DNA of 46,800 bases from Candidatus Planktophila sp. (GTDB lineage: Bacteria; Actinomycetota; Actinomycetes; Nanopelagicales; Nanopelagicaceae), in NCBI GenBank assembly GCA_017858325.1, contig JAFMBT010000012.1:1-46800 (forward strand). Reading direction: 5' to 3'. Below are positions 10,630 through 18,778 of this stretch, one piece after another (the first letter of the stretch is position 1; each line of letters begins with the position of its first letter). A program made the position numbers and the translations under genes. Below the pieces are notes generated by a model, which saw only the letters and a program-made list of their open reading frames with translations, searched no databases and was not told where the DNA came from.

Positions 10630-11028
10630 CTCTACCGTCCTCGTCTTACCGCTCTTTGAAAGTCTGACACATTGGGTGCCATTGTTAAACTCCCACTTTT
10701 CGTTCGTGTGTGGGTCTTTTCTCTATCTATAAAGGTAGTAGTAGTAACCAGAGCGCTTCTCTGTGGAGTAACCCTCAGAAATACGTAAAAGTCCTGTTCA
10801 ACCCCGTGCACCACCAGATCCTCCTTGTGGGAAGCAGGTGGGTAAACCCTTTACTTCTGTGGATAACCGAGGCGGGGAGGCGAGCAGGAGCTCCGCCCCC
10901 ATCCACACCTTTCTACTGCGGAGCCTTTACCCACAGAAAAAAGGAGGATAACCACAGTTATCCACAACTTCTCCACAGTTGGGGGTAAAGCGTCCTAATC
11001 TGGACATATCTACCCAACCCCACCTTAT
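10630..11028. other. oriC: Chromosomal replication origin (oriC) between dnaA and dnaN
   Basis: This 399-bp gap has no credible gene. It contains two perfect DnaA boxes: TTATCCACA at 10958-10966 on the plus strand, and its complement at 10858-10866. One-mismatch boxes are TTACCCACA (10927-10935) and TTCTCCACA (10969-10977); weaker ones include CCATCCACA (10899) and ATAACCACA (10948). A DnaA-trio element and an A/T-rich stretch lie near the dnaN side (10715-10770). The dnaA-oriC-dnaN position and the divergence of gene directions around dnaA/rpmH support origin function. Confidence 0.9.
10715..10770 (-). other. Putative basal origin unwinding element: DnaA box, GC patch and DnaA-trios
   Basis: Read on the minus strand from 10770 there is a degenerate DnaA box (TACTCCACA, 10770-10762), a 14-base GC-richer stretch containing AGCGCT, then TTACTACTACTA (10747-10736) and an A/T-rich run of TTTATAGATAGAG type. 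The opposite strand read 3' to 5' is AAT-GAT-GAT-GAT, four tandem units fitting the 3'-(G/A)AT-5' DnaA-trio consensus known from Bacillus subtilis. The order box, GC cluster, trios, A/T-rich DNA is the described order. Function is inferred. Confidence 0.6.
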
Positions 11029-12435
11029 TTAGTTTTTAGCTGCCATTTTGATTCTATTGGTGAGCTCGGTGACCTGGTTATAGATCGACCGCCTCTCAGC
11101 CATTAATTGACGGATCTTTCTATCGGCATGCATCACTGTGGTGTGATCGCGCCCGCCGAAAGTCTGGCCAATTTTTGGCAAAGAAAGCTCTGTGAGTTCA
11201 CGACACAAGTACATCGCAATTTGGCGCGCGTTTACTAACACGCGTGAACGAGAGGTCCCGCATAAATCATCGAGAGTGAGGCTGAAGTAGGAAGCGGTGG
11301 AGGCCATAATTGTGGCAGCGGTGATTTCAGGTGTGGCATCACTTGGAATCAAGTCGCGCAGAACAATTTCAGCTAGACCCATATCAACCGGTTGACGGTT
11401 AAGAGAGGCGAAGGCGGTAACACGGATAAGCGCGCCTTCCAATTCGCGAATATTTGTAGATATTTTACTTGCGATAAATTCAAGAACATCATCAGGGGCA
11501 TTTAATTTATCTTGTGCCGCTTTTTTGCGAAGGATTGCAATTCTTGTTTCAAGCTCAGGTGGTTGAATATCGGTGATCAACCCCCACTCGAAGCGACTAC
11601 GGAGACGATCTTCCAGTGTTGTTAATTGTTTCGGTGGGCGATCTGATGAGATAACAATCTGTTTATTCGCGTTATATAAAGTATTAAATGTATGAAAGAA
11701 CTCTTCCTGTGTTCGCTCTTTATTTTCTAAAAATTGAATATCATCAACAAGAAGAATATCTAGGTCGCGGTAACGACGCTGAAAAGCAGAAGCTTTATCA
11801 TCACGAATAGAGTTGATAAAGTCGTTGGTGAACTCTTCCGATGAGACATAACGAACACGGACATTGCCGTATAACTCTTTAGCATAAGCCCCAATCGCAT
11901 GTAGAAGGTGGGTTTTACCTAACCCCGAATCACCATAAATAAATAGCGGGTTGTAGGCCTTAGCTGGCGCCTCAGCTACAGCGACAGCTGCGGCGTGAGC
12001 AAAGCGATTTGATGCACCGATAACGAATGTCTCAAAAATGTATCGCGGGTTGAGTTGAGACAGCTCTTCGTTTTTAAGTGAACCGGCGGCATCTCGACCC
12101 AAAGTCTTACTTGGCGCAGGAGAACTCTCTACAACAATTGTGGGGGCCGGAAGATCGGCAAGTTCAATATTTTCATCGATCATTACCGCAATATTTGTCT
12201 TATCGCCCAGCTCTCGAGTGAGAACTTCGTTAACAATAATGCGCAGCCGTGACTCGAGAACATCCTTAGCGAAAGCATTTGGCGCAGCGACGAGAAAACT
12301 TGTTCCTTCATCACTCTGGATCAATCCAAGAACCTTGGTCATCATTAAAAAAGCGCGATGTTGAGGTTCACCGATAGAGACGTGCTCGATTACCCGCTCC
12401 CATAAGGCGCTTAACTCCAGATCTACAACTGCCAT
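11029..12435 (-). CDS. dnaA: Chromosomal replication initiator protein DnaA
   Basis: A 468-residue AAA+ initiator. It binds DnaA boxes, melts oriC and recruits the helicase. The N-terminal domain I is about 1-85, with a short variable linker to about 125. The AAA+ domain has Walker A GDSGLGKT at 168-175 and Walker [12 protein letters not shown]. The C-terminal helix-turn-helix carries the signature [15 protein letters not shown]. The open frame extends to a TTG at 12459, but I chose ATG at 12435 (MAVVDLEL), which has a G-rich ribosome site just upstream. The TTG extension would run back into the upstream DnaA box. Three perfect DnaA boxes upstream suggest autoregulation. Confidence 0.98.
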   Translation of the reverse strand: MAVVDLELSALWERVIEHVSIGEPQHRAFLMMTKVLGLIQSDEGTSFLVAAPNAFAKDVLESRLRIIVNEVLTRELGDKTNIAVMIDENIELADLPAPTIVVESSPAPSKTLGRDAAGSLKNEELSQLNPRYIFETFVIGASNRFAHAAAVAVAEAPAKAYNPLFIYGDSGLGKTHLLHAIGAYAKELYGNVRVRYVSSEEFTNDFINSIRDDKASAFQRRYRDLDILLVDDIQFLENKERTQEEFFHTFNTLYNANKQIVISSDRPPKQLTTLEDRLRSRFEWGLITDIQPPELETRIAILRKKAAQDKLNAPDDVLEFIASKISTNIRELEGALIRVTAFASLNRQPVDMGLAEIVLRDLIPSDATPEITAATIMASTASYFSLTLDDLCGTSRSRVLVNARQIAMYLCRELTELSLPKIGQTFGGRDHTTVMHADRKIRQLMAERRSIYNQVTELTNRIKMAAKN

Positions 12436-12449
12436 ATAAGCCCCCAAGG

Positions 12450-12583
12450 TTATCCACAAAGTTATCCACAGGCTGTGGTCTAAAGTAGGGGTTGAGCCCT
12501 ACACAATCCCAATTTCGGCCGATAGCCTGTGGAGAAGTCGAAAACTAGAGCTCTTTTGGAAAAAGCGCAAGTAGTTATCCACA
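12450..12583. promoter_or_regulatory. DnaA-box cluster upstream of dnaA
   Basis: Perfect TTATCCACA boxes occur at 12450-12458, 12462-12470 and 12575-12583. A one-mismatch inverted box (TGTGGAGAA) is at 12528-12536. The first two are 12 bp apart in the same orientation and end only 15 bp before the dnaA start. The palindrome CCACAGGCTGTGG (12466-12478) overlaps the second. The cluster sits in the dnaA-rpmH gap (12436-12751), which has no gene. It is a probable site of dnaA autoregulation and part of the wider origin. Confidence 0.8.
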
Positions 12584-12626
12584 AGTTCTCTCCTCCCCTA
12601 TTCCACCCCTGGAGAAGGAGACGAGT

Positions 12627-12656
12627 TTGACCCTGAGGCAGTGCGCCCTCTACCGT
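12627..12656 (+). promoter_or_regulatory. Putative rpmH promoter
   Basis: TTGACC (12627-12632) and TACCGT (12651-12656) are separated by 18 bases and lie about 96 bases before rpmH. The sequence fits an actinobacterial housekeeping promoter (TTGACn, TAnnnT). A strong promoter here is expected for the rpmH-rnpA-yidD-yidC unit. Confidence 0.55.
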
Positions 12657-12751
12657 TACCCCGTTGCTTCCCCCGTACTTATGAATTAAAGCCTTCACGA
12701 GGCTTTGCGCACCAACAGTTTTGCATCACTTTATTAAAGGAGTTCGACCTC

Positions 12752-12889
12752 ATGACAAAGCGTACTTTCCAACCAAATACCCGCCGTCGCGCCAAGAAGC
12801 ATGGCTTCCGCGCTCGCATGGCTACACGTGCAGGCCGCGCCATTCTTGGAGCCCGCCGCGCTAAGGGTCGCTCACGTCTTTCAGCGTAA
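12752..12889 (+). CDS. rpmH: 50S ribosomal protein bL34
   Basis: A 45-residue, very basic protein starting [19 protein letters not shown] and ending RLSA, a typical bL34 of the large ribosomal subunit. The ATG at 12752 has AAAGGAG about 13 bases upstream. The longer open frame that begins at 12641 is not coding before this point. It lies next to dnaA and upstream of rnpA, as in nearly all bacteria. Confidence 0.98.
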   Translation: MTKRTFQPNTRRRAKKHGFRARMATRAGRAILGARRAKGRSRLSA

Positions 12890-12912
12890 AAGCTAAAACA
12901 CGGAGTCAAAGA

Positions 12913-13275
12913 GTGCTTCCAAAGAACGCACGACTTACCACAAGCGAAGATTTTGCTCAGGCAACCAAGAGTGGGTCTCGCCTTACATCAGAACACCTTG
13001 TTGGATATCTCTACATTAAGGGCGCCTCGGTCAAACCAGAGACAGTAAGTGCGAAGTGCGGGCTGATTGTTAATAAATCTGTCGGCGGATCTGTAAAACG
13101 ACACCGCATCGCCCGACAGATTCGCCACGATCTCGCACCACTTATTTCGAAACTCCCTACTCACTCTCTATTGGTCATCCGCGTTCTCAAAGGGAACCCA
13201 TCTTTCACAGAGGAAGTCAACACTGTGGTTAGTTCTTTACTTACCCGGACTGTAGAACGCAAGGTACGAGCATGA
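12913..13275 (+). CDS. rnpA: Ribonuclease P protein component
   Basis: A 120-residue basic protein subunit of RNase P, which matures the 5' ends of tRNAs together with its RNA subunit (not in this window). The RNR-type helix is present as [16 protein letters not shown] (about 53-69), with His-Arg where many homologues have Asn-Arg. It starts with GTG at 12913, 23 bases after rpmH. Its stop overlaps the start of yidD (ATGA), so the two are coupled. Confidence 0.95.
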   Translation: MLPKNARLTTSEDFAQATKSGSRLTSEHLVGYLYIKGASVKPETVSAKCGLIVNKSVGGSVKRHRIARQIRHDLAPLISKLPTHSLLVIRVLKGNPSFTEEVNTVVSSLLTRTVERKVRA

Positions 13276-13553
13276 GAATTCTACTTTTACCTTTAACACT
13301 ACTCATCAGCGCTTACCAAAAATTTATCTCACCTGCATTTGCACCTCGTTGCAAATATTACCCATCGTGTTCAAGCTATGCACTCACGGCAATCACAACA
13401 TACGGGCTTAAAGGAATTGGGATGGCAACCTGGAGAGTGTTACGTTGCAACCCATGGTCTTACGGTGGCGTTGATTACGTTAAAGAAAAAACCGATTTGG
13501 TAGTAAAAGACAGTGCAGAGCAATCACTTGAGAACACAAAGGCGGCGGCATAA
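13272..13553 (+). CDS. yidD: Membrane protein insertion efficiency factor YidD
   Basis: A 93-residue YidD. After an N-terminal amphipathic/hydrophobic segment it shows the signature [20 protein letters not shown] followed by [10 protein letters not shown], with the three conserved cysteines. It assists YidC-dependent membrane insertion, located at the inner leaflet. It overlaps rnpA by four bases and yidC starts three bases after its stop, so it is part of one operon. Confidence 0.97.
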   Translation: MRILLLPLTLLISAYQKFISPAFAPRCKYYPSCSSYALTAITTYGLKGIGMATWRVLRCNPWSYGGVDYVKEKTDLVVKDSAEQSLENTKAAA

Positions 13554-13555
13554 CT

Positions 13556-14491
13556 ATGGGCACTATTTTAAGTCCCCTATACAATCTTGTATCAGGAGTC
13601 ATTGTTCTTTTTCATAACCTCTTATCACCAATCCTTGGCAAAGATAGTGGTGTGACCTGGTCACTATCGATTATGGGGCTTGTTGTGGTTATCCGAATCG
13701 TGCTTATCCCGCTTTTTGTAAAGCAGATTAAGAGCCAGCGCGCACTAACTGCCCTACAACCACATATGAAAGAGATTCAAAAGAAGTATAAAGACGATCG
13801 ACAGAAGCAATCTGAAGAGATGATGAAGCTCTACAAAGAGCACAAGACAAACCCTTTAGCATCATGTTTTCCAATTCTTGCTCAGGCACCAATTTTTTTC
13901 GCGCTCTTTACAGTACTAAATGGAATAGCCGCGAAAACACCTGAAGGTGTACCAGCACCAATCGCGCGTGGGTTCCTTAAAGGTGAATATCTTGAGAGTG
14001 CATCACAAGCAAAGTTCTTCGGTGCAAAAATCTCCGAGACTTTTTTAGGCAGCGATGATCTTAAAGTAAAACTAGTTACAGTCTTTCTTATCTTTATTAT
14101 GTCTGCAACAACCTTTACAACCCAACGTCAATTAATGACCAAGGGAATGCCAAAGATGGATTCAAGCAACAATATGATGTTGCAACAGCAGAAAATCATG
14201 TTGTATCTATTCCCAGTAATCTTCGCGATTTCTGGTGTGAATTTTCCGGTCGGCGTATTGATTTACTGGTCGACGACAAACTTCTGGACATGGGGACAAC
14301 AGTTCTATGTCATTAAACGAAACCCAACCCCTGGCTCTCCGGCATTTGAAGAGTTAGAACGGAAAAAAGCGAAGAAGAAGGGTGAAGTAATTCCCCCCGA
14401 GGGCACAACGGTGATAGATGAGGCGAACTCTGAAGAGGTTAAAGGTCAACGGAGCCAACCCAAGAAGAAGAAGAAGCGGAAGAAGCCATAA
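13556..14491 (+). CDS. yidC: Membrane protein insertase YidC/Oxa1
   Basis: A 311-residue YidC of the short Gram-positive type, lacking the large periplasmic domain. Hydrophobic segments occur near residues 10-30, 35-58, 100-125, 168-190 and 215-240, interrupted by a basic cytosolic hairpin (about 65-105) rich in Lys and Gln. The C-terminus is a strongly basic tail (KKKKKRKKP) likely to contact the ribosome. It inserts membrane proteins with or without SecYEG. It follows yidD and precedes jag, the standard arrangement. There is no lipoprotein cysteine at the N-terminus. Confidence 0.97.
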   Translation: MGTILSPLYNLVSGVIVLFHNLLSPILGKDSGVTWSLSIMGLVVVIRIVLIPLFVKQIKSQRALTALQPHMKEIQKKYKDDRQKQSEEMMKLYKEHKTNPLASCFPILAQAPIFFALFTVLNGIAAKTPEGVPAPIARGFLKGEYLESASQAKFFGAKISETFLGSDDLKVKLVTVFLIFIMSATTFTTQRQLMTKGMPKMDSSNNMMLQQQKIMLYLFPVIFAISGVNFPVGVLIYWSTTNFWTWGQQFYVIKRNPTPGSPAFEELERKKAKKKGEVIPPEGTTVIDEANSEEVKGQRSQPKKKKKRKKP

Positions 14492-14548
14492 ATCGGATAA
14501 ATAGCATTCAATCCCGTTAAAAGGGATTAATTACCCTAGGAGCAGAAG

Positions 14549-15082
14549 ATGTCAGAAGGAAATACAGTTGCAGAGGAAGCGGTCGAAGAGAAGGCCGCTG
14601 TTAAGGAGCCTAAGGCCCCTAAAACTATTGCAAAGCTTGAGGAGGAGGGCGATATCGCAGCCGATTACCTTGAGGCGCTCTTAGATATCGCAGATCTCGA
14701 TGGCGATATCGATATCGATGTTGAAAACGACCGAGCTTCGCTGGCAATTGTCGGCGGAAAGCTAGGCCACCTTGTCGGCGAAGAAGGAGAGGTCCTCGAT
14801 TCAATCCAGGAGCTCACCCGCCTCGCCGTCCAAACAGCGACCGGCGATAGAAGCCGCCTTATGCTCGATATTGAGGGTTTCCGAGCAAATCGACGTAGCG
14901 AATTGACCGCCTTGGCGAGAGAGAAGGCGGAGGAGGCGACCAGCACCGGCAACTCGATCACTCTGGAGCCAATGAACGCCTTTGAGCGCAAGATTATCCA
15001 TGACACGATCCAGGAGCTAGGCCTGACCAGTGAATCAGATGGCGAAGACCCACGTCGTTTCGTCGTCATCTACCCCGCATAA
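14549..15082 (+). CDS. jag: RNA-binding protein Jag/KhpB (KH and R3H domains)
   Basis: A 177-residue RNA-binding protein with an acidic N-terminal stretch, a KH domain (about 60-120, IVGGKLGHLVGEEGEVLDSIQ pattern) and a C-terminal R3H domain (MNAFERKIIHDTIQE ... EDPRRFVVIYPA). It lacks the Jag-N domain of Firmicutes, as is usual in Actinobacteria. Jag/KhpB is linked to cell elongation and RNA regulation. It lies 57 bases after yidC and has a ribosome site CTAGGAG upstream. The N-terminal repeats of Asp-Ile come from a short GATATC-rich stretch and are not a separate element. Confidence 0.94.
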   Translation: MSEGNTVAEEAVEEKAAVKEPKAPKTIAKLEEEGDIAADYLEALLDIADLDGDIDIDVENDRASLAIVGGKLGHLVGEEGEVLDSIQELTRLAVQTATGDRSRLMLDIEGFRANRRSELTALAREKAEEATSTGNSITLEPMNAFERKIIHDTIQELGLTSESDGEDPRRFVVIYPA

Positions 15083-15101
15083 ATATCTCAATCCATCACT
15101 C

Positions 15102-15692
15102 ATGTCAGAGAGCGGCGTTTCACGTGAAACACTCATTGAGCGCTACTTTCCAGAGCGCCTCACGGAGATAACCGCCTACGCTCAATTCTTGGCAACGGCA
15201 GGGATCGAACGCGGCCTGATCGGCCCTCGAGAGGGGGAGCGGATCTGGGAGCGCCATATCTTTAACTGCCTGCCCGTCACCCAACTCATTCCCCAAAGAG
15301 CATCGCTCTTTGATATCGGATCAGGGGCGGGGTTGCCTGGGATTGTGATCGCTTTAGCCCGTCCCGACCTCACCGTCTCCTTGATCGAACCCCTTGAACG
15401 CAGGGTCACCTTCCTCAACGAAGCGGTTGAAGGCTTAAATATTGAGGTTATCCGCGGACGAGCCCAAGATGTGAAGAGATCAGCTGATTTTGTCACCGCA
15501 CGAGCGGTCGCCCCATTAGAGAAGTTGAAGAAGATGAGTTGGCATATGGTCAAAACTGGAGGAAGTCTCTTAGCGATGAAGGGCGAAGGCGCTTCAGCTG
15601 AGATGGAAGGGGTCAAAGGTGCGACCTTGCATGAAATTACCTTAGAGGGAATTGAGCTCGGTCGCATCGTCTCAATTAAAAAGGGTGCTTAG
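15102..15692 (+). CDS. rsmG: 16S rRNA (guanine(527)-N7)-methyltransferase RsmG
   Basis: A 196-residue SAM-dependent methyltransferase that modifies G527 of 16S rRNA. The SAM-binding motif is FDIGSGAGLPGIVIA, followed by LIEPLERRVTFLNE and TARAVAPLEKL. The open frame extends back to 15030 inside jag, but the ATG at 15102 (MSESGVSRETL) avoids that overlap and fits family length. The fifth to eleventh codons contain a perfect parS site (15117-15130) that yields the peptide Ser-Arg-Glu-Thr. It is followed by parA after 8 bases, as in many bacteria. Confidence 0.95.
   Translation: MSESGVSRETLIERYFPERLTEITAYAQFLATAGIERGLIGPREGERIWERHIFNCLPVTQLIPQRASLFDIGSGAGLPGIVIALARPDLTVSLIEPLERRVTFLNEAVEGLNIEVIRGRAQDVKRSADFVTARAVAPLEKLKKMSWHMVKTGGSLLAMKGEGASAEMEGVKGATLHEITLEGIELGRIVSIKKGA
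15117..15130. other. parS: parS centromere-like site 1 (within rsmG)
   Basis: GTTTCACGTGAAAC is a perfect 14-bp palindrome and matches the canonical ParB-binding parS core; the flanks give 15 of 16 to the 16-mer consensus. It lies about 1.5 kb upstream of parB and 4.2 kb from oriC. It is read in rsmG as part of Val-Ser-Arg-Glu-Thr. Confidence 0.93.
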
Positions 15693-15700
15693 ATAAGGCT

Positions 15701-16630
15701 ATGAACCAGAGCGGTGATGATTCACGTGAAACATCGATGAATTCAGCGCCGGTAATCGGGGTCCGCAGACTTAAAGAGGCGATGGCAAAACCGGCCTCAA
15801 CCCGAATCTTCACCGTTGCCAACCAGAAGGGTGGGGTCGGCAAAACCACCACCACCGTCAATATTGCAGCCGCTCTCTCCATGGGGGGCCTCCGTGTTCT
15901 TGTTATTGATTTAGATCCACAGGGCAATGCCAGCACAGCGCTGGGTGTTCCGCATCGTGATAACGCCGGGATCTATGAAGTATTAATGGGGACGCAAGAG
16001 ATCTCATCCGTCCTACAGAAAGTGGCAGGGTTTCCATCCCTTGATTGCATCCCATCGAATACGTCGCTAGCAAATGCTGAAATTAATTTAGTCTCAATGG
16101 TTGCGAGAGAATTACAGCTAAAGGAAGCGTTAGAAACACTGAGTGCAAACTACGATTACATTTTTATTGATTGCCCTCCATCACTTGGGCTTCTTACAGT
16201 GAACGCTTTTGCAGCAGCGAAAGAATTGTTGATTCCAATTCAAGCTGAGTATTACGCGCTGGAAGGTTTATCGCAACTACTTGAAACATACGCTGTAGTT
16301 AAGAAGAGATTGAATCCAACGCTTCATCTTTCAACAATTCTATTAACAATGTTTGATGGACGTACACGACTTGCAAACGATGTTGCAGCAAATGTCCGCG
16401 CTCACTTTCCTAATGAATTAATTGATATTCCAATCCCACGCGCAGTACGAGTTTCTGAAGCACCTTCATATAATCAAACTGTAATGACTTATGACCCTGT
16501 CTCACCAGGGGCGATTGCATACATGCAGGTTGCGCGCGAGATTGCAGAACGCGGTAAAGCAAAAGAGATAATAGGCTTTGATTCAAATGTAGTGAGTATT
16601 AATTACAAGAAGGATGGAGAGAGCGCATGA
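15701..16630 (+). CDS. parA: Chromosome partitioning ATPase ParA (Soj family)
   Basis: A 309-residue ParA with an N-terminal extension of about 35 residues before the ATPase. The deviant Walker A is KGGVGKTT at 43-50, followed by DLDPQGNAS and IDCPPSLG. Together with ParB and parS it moves newly replicated origins. The ATG at 15701 is 8 bases after rsmG. The extension contains the second parS site (SRET), so this start is plausible, though a later ATG in the same frame (codon 13) cannot be excluded. The stop overlaps parB by four bases (ATGA). Confidence 0.97.
   Translation: MNQSGDDSRETSMNSAPVIGVRRLKEAMAKPASTRIFTVANQKGGVGKTTTTVNIAAALSMGGLRVLVIDLDPQGNASTALGVPHRDNAGIYEVLMGTQEISSVLQKVAGFPSLDCIPSNTSLANAEINLVSMVARELQLKEALETLSANYDYIFIDCPPSLGLLTVNAFAAAKELLIPIQAEYYALEGLSQLLETYAVVKKRLNPTLHLSTILLTMFDGRTRLANDVAANVRAHFPNELIDIPIPRAVRVSEAPSYNQTVMTYDPVSPGAIAYMQVAREIAERGKAKEIIGFDSNVVSINYKKDGESA
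15719..15732. other. parS: parS centromere-like site 2 (within 5' end of parA)
   Basis: GATTCACGTGAAAC differs from the 14-bp parS palindrome at one position (A for T at the second base). It lies in codons 7-11 of parA and again encodes Ser-Arg-Glu-Thr. With site 1 it forms a pair about 600 bp apart. Confidence 0.82.
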
Positions 16631-17490
16631 GTGTAAAACGCGGTGGGCTCGGAACAAATTTAGATTCATTAATCCCAACATCACTCACTGTTGGTCAGAC
16701 TGAAGTCGCACAACAGAACGAAGTACCAATCTCATCAATTTCACCAAACCCACGTCAACCACGTACAGTCTTTGATGAAGATGCGCTTAACGAATTGATT
16801 GCATCAATAAAAGAGATTGGTATTTTGCAACCCCCAGTTGTGAGAAAAGTATCTGAAGGCCGCTACGAACTCATTATGGGCGAGCGTCGATTCCGCGCAG
16901 CTAAAGCGGCGGGCCTGACATCAATTCCTGTCATTATTAGACAAACGCCAGATAATGAATTGTTACGCGAGGCGTTGATTGAAAATATTCATAGAAGCCA
17001 ACTCAACCCGCTTGAAGAAGCGGCTGCCTACGCAGGACTACTTGATGATTTTGGCTGCACACATGATGAACTCGCACTCAAACTGGGCAGATCCCGCCCG
17101 CTTATCTCCAACATGCTCCGCCTTCTTAACCTACCTGCATCAGCGCAGCGCAAAGTTGCTGCAGGTGTAATTTCTGCAGGACATGCGCGGGCACTCCTTG
17201 GTCTTGGCGATGAGAAAGAGATTGAAAAACTCGCCAATCGCATCGTGGCTGAAGGGCTAAGTGTTCGTGCGACCGAAGAAATTGTCGCCACAGCTCAACC
17301 GGCAAAGAAGAGCCCACAAGCGAAGACAAAGGTGGGAATCTCAGGAACCGCCCTGGCAAGCGCTGAATTACTCAGTGATTATCTTGATACACGCGTGCGC
17401 ATCGAACAGGGTAAAGGGAAAGGGAAGATCACAATCGAATTTTCTGGCAGCCAAGACCTGCAACGTATTGTGGATTTAATTGAGGGCTGA
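16627..17490 (+). CDS. parB: Chromosome partitioning protein ParB (Spo0J family)
   Basis: A 287-residue ParB. The N-terminal CTPase domain (about 30-125) contains the ISPNPRQPR and GERRFRAAKAAG motifs and the ENIHRSQLNPLEEA segment. The helix-turn-helix (about 135-165, ALKLGRSRPLISNMLRLL) recognises parS, and the C-terminal domain dimerises. The N-terminus begins with MSVKRGGLGTNLDSLIP, the ParA-activating peptide type. ParB loads at the parS sites 0.9-1.5 kb upstream and spreads. Its 3' end overlaps the convergent aminotransferase gene by 15 bases. Confidence 0.97.
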   Translation: MSVKRGGLGTNLDSLIPTSLTVGQTEVAQQNEVPISSISPNPRQPRTVFDEDALNELIASIKEIGILQPPVVRKVSEGRYELIMGERRFRAAKAAGLTSIPVIIRQTPDNELLREALIENIHRSQLNPLEEAAAYAGLLDDFGCTHDELALKLGRSRPLISNMLRLLNLPASAQRKVAAGVISAGHARALLGLGDEKEIEKLANRIVAEGLSVRATEEIVATAQPAKKSPQAKTKVGISGTALASAELLSDYLDTRVRIEQGKGKGKITIEFSGSQDLQRIVDLIEG

Positions 17491-18735
17491 GCCCCTGCGA
17501 CTCATCTCTTGATGGACTACTTGTCCTAACGCTTTGACACCTTCACGGATTCTCTCTGGCGTAGGGTGGCAGTAAGAAAGACGCATCGACCATGAACCAA
17601 ATCCATCTGCATAAAAGGCCGTCCCTGGGACATAGGCAACTTTTGCAACAATTGCCTTAGGCATCATCGCTTTAGTATCTATCTCAGGTGGCAGATTAAC
17701 CCACACGTAGAAACCACCACCAGGTCTTGTCCAGGTAGCCTCTTTAGGGAAATACTCATCGAGAGACTCCAACATCGCATCGCGGCGGACCTTATATACA
17801 TCACAAAAACTTGCAATCTGATCGCGCCAAGGTTGGTGAGTCAAATAGTTAGCAATTGTTAACTGTGTGAAGTTTGAGGGACATAAAATAGATGATTCAG
17901 AGGCGATCACCAATTTATCTTTAAGGGATTGCGGAACAAGGGCCCAGCCGACACGAAGTCCAGATGCAATAGTCTTTGAAAATGAACCGAGATAGATAAC
18001 GTTCTCTGAATCTTCAGCACGCATGGCATTTGGTGAAGGACGATCAAAACCTAAAAGACCGTAAGGGTTATCTTCAACAACAAAAATTTCCTCTTCGCGG
18101 CAGATGGCAAGAATTTCAGTGCGTCGATCAGCTGGCAGTAAAACACCAGTAGGGTTTTGGTAATTCGGAATCAAATAAAGGAATTTAATCTTTCGTCCAG
18201 CGGCACGAGTGACTGTAATCGCTTCACGTAGCGATTGTGGAACCATTCCATCCTGATCCGTCTCAACATGAACAACAGATGCCTCATATTGTCTAAATGT
18301 TCCAAGAGCACCGACATAGGAAGGCGCTTCGACTAAGACCACATCGCCCGGATCGATAAAAATTCGCGAGATAAGGTCAAGGGCTTGTTGGGAACCGGTG
18401 GTGACAACAACATCGTCAGGGTTGGCTCGGATTCCTTCAAGAGCCATCACATCACAGATTAATTCGCGAAGTTTTGGATGGCCTTGCCCGCTTCCGTACT
18501 GAAGTGCTTCCGCACCGTTAGTTAAAATAAGTTCATTAACAATATTTGCCATCATATCCATCGGTAACGCTGAAAGATTTGGCATACCTCCAGCGAGAGA
18601 GACAATCTCTGGGCGCGAGGCAACTGCAAAGAGTGCACGGATCTCACTCGGGAGCATTCCGGCAGCGCGAGCAGCAAAACGCTCTTCCAGCTTCTGCGGA
18701 GCACCTGTATGAAAGCGCGTATTGATCTCAGACAT
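17476..18735 (-). CDS. PLP-dependent aminotransferase, class I/II (2-aminoadipate aminotransferase-like)
   Basis: A 419-residue fold-type I aminotransferase. PLP-binding residues can be seen: Lys254 in LGSFSKTIASGLRVGW (Schiff base), Asp222 in VVEDNPYG, and Asn194 in NYQNPTG. The sequence resembles LysN/kynurenine-type or broad branched-chain/aromatic enzymes, and the exact substrate is not clear. I chose ATG at 18735 (MSEINTRFH), because the 35-residue upstream extension lacks homology and overlaps cwlM. A GGGAGA ribosome site lies about 10 bases upstream. It is the last gene of the minus-strand envelope/redox operon, 43 bases after cwlM. In mycobacteria a different small gene lies here between cwlM and parB. 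Confidence 0.9.
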   Translation of the reverse strand: MSEINTRFHTGAPQKLEERFAARAAGMLPSEIRALFAVASRPEIVSLAGGMPNLSALPMDMMANIVNELILTNGAEALQYGSGQGHPKLRELICDVMALEGIRANPDDVVVTTGSQQALDLISRIFIDPGDVVLVEAPSYVGALGTFRQYEASVVHVETDQDGMVPQSLREAITVTRAAGRKIKFLYLIPNYQNPTGVLLPADRRTEILAICREEEIFVVEDNPYGLLGFDRPSPNAMRAEDSENVIYLGSFSKTIASGLRVGWALVPQSLKDKLVIASESSILCPSNFTQLTIANYLTHQPWRDQIASFCDVYKVRRDAMLESLDEYFPKEATWTRPGGGFYVWVNLPPEIDTKAMMPKAIVAKVAYVPGTAFYADGFGSWSMRLSYCHPTPERIREGVKALGQVVHQEMSRRGSALN

Positions 18736-18778
18736 AAGGAGAAGTCTCCCATATACAAGAGCGTGCTGGGTGATCGAT

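Noticed and set aside
10710-10988. 92-codon open frame across oriC
   Set aside because: It covers DnaA boxes and the unwinding element, lacks a ribosome site and shows no protein family features.
12436-12459. TTG start for dnaA giving eight more residues
   Set aside because: The extension runs back into DnaA-box DNA; the ATG at 12435 has a G-rich ribosome site and matches the family start.
12466-12478. CCACAGGCTGTGG as a dnaA transcription terminator
   Set aside because: It has no T-tract and lies upstream of dnaA; overlap with a DnaA box explains it better.
14640-14725. GATATC-rich short repeats in jag
   Set aside because: They only reflect Asp-Ile codons in the acidic N-terminal part of a normal coding sequence; the repeat is not regular enough to be an element.
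15030-15101. Upstream extension of rsmG inside jag
   Set aside because: It would overlap the jag 3' end in another frame and has no homology; the ATG at 15102 fits.
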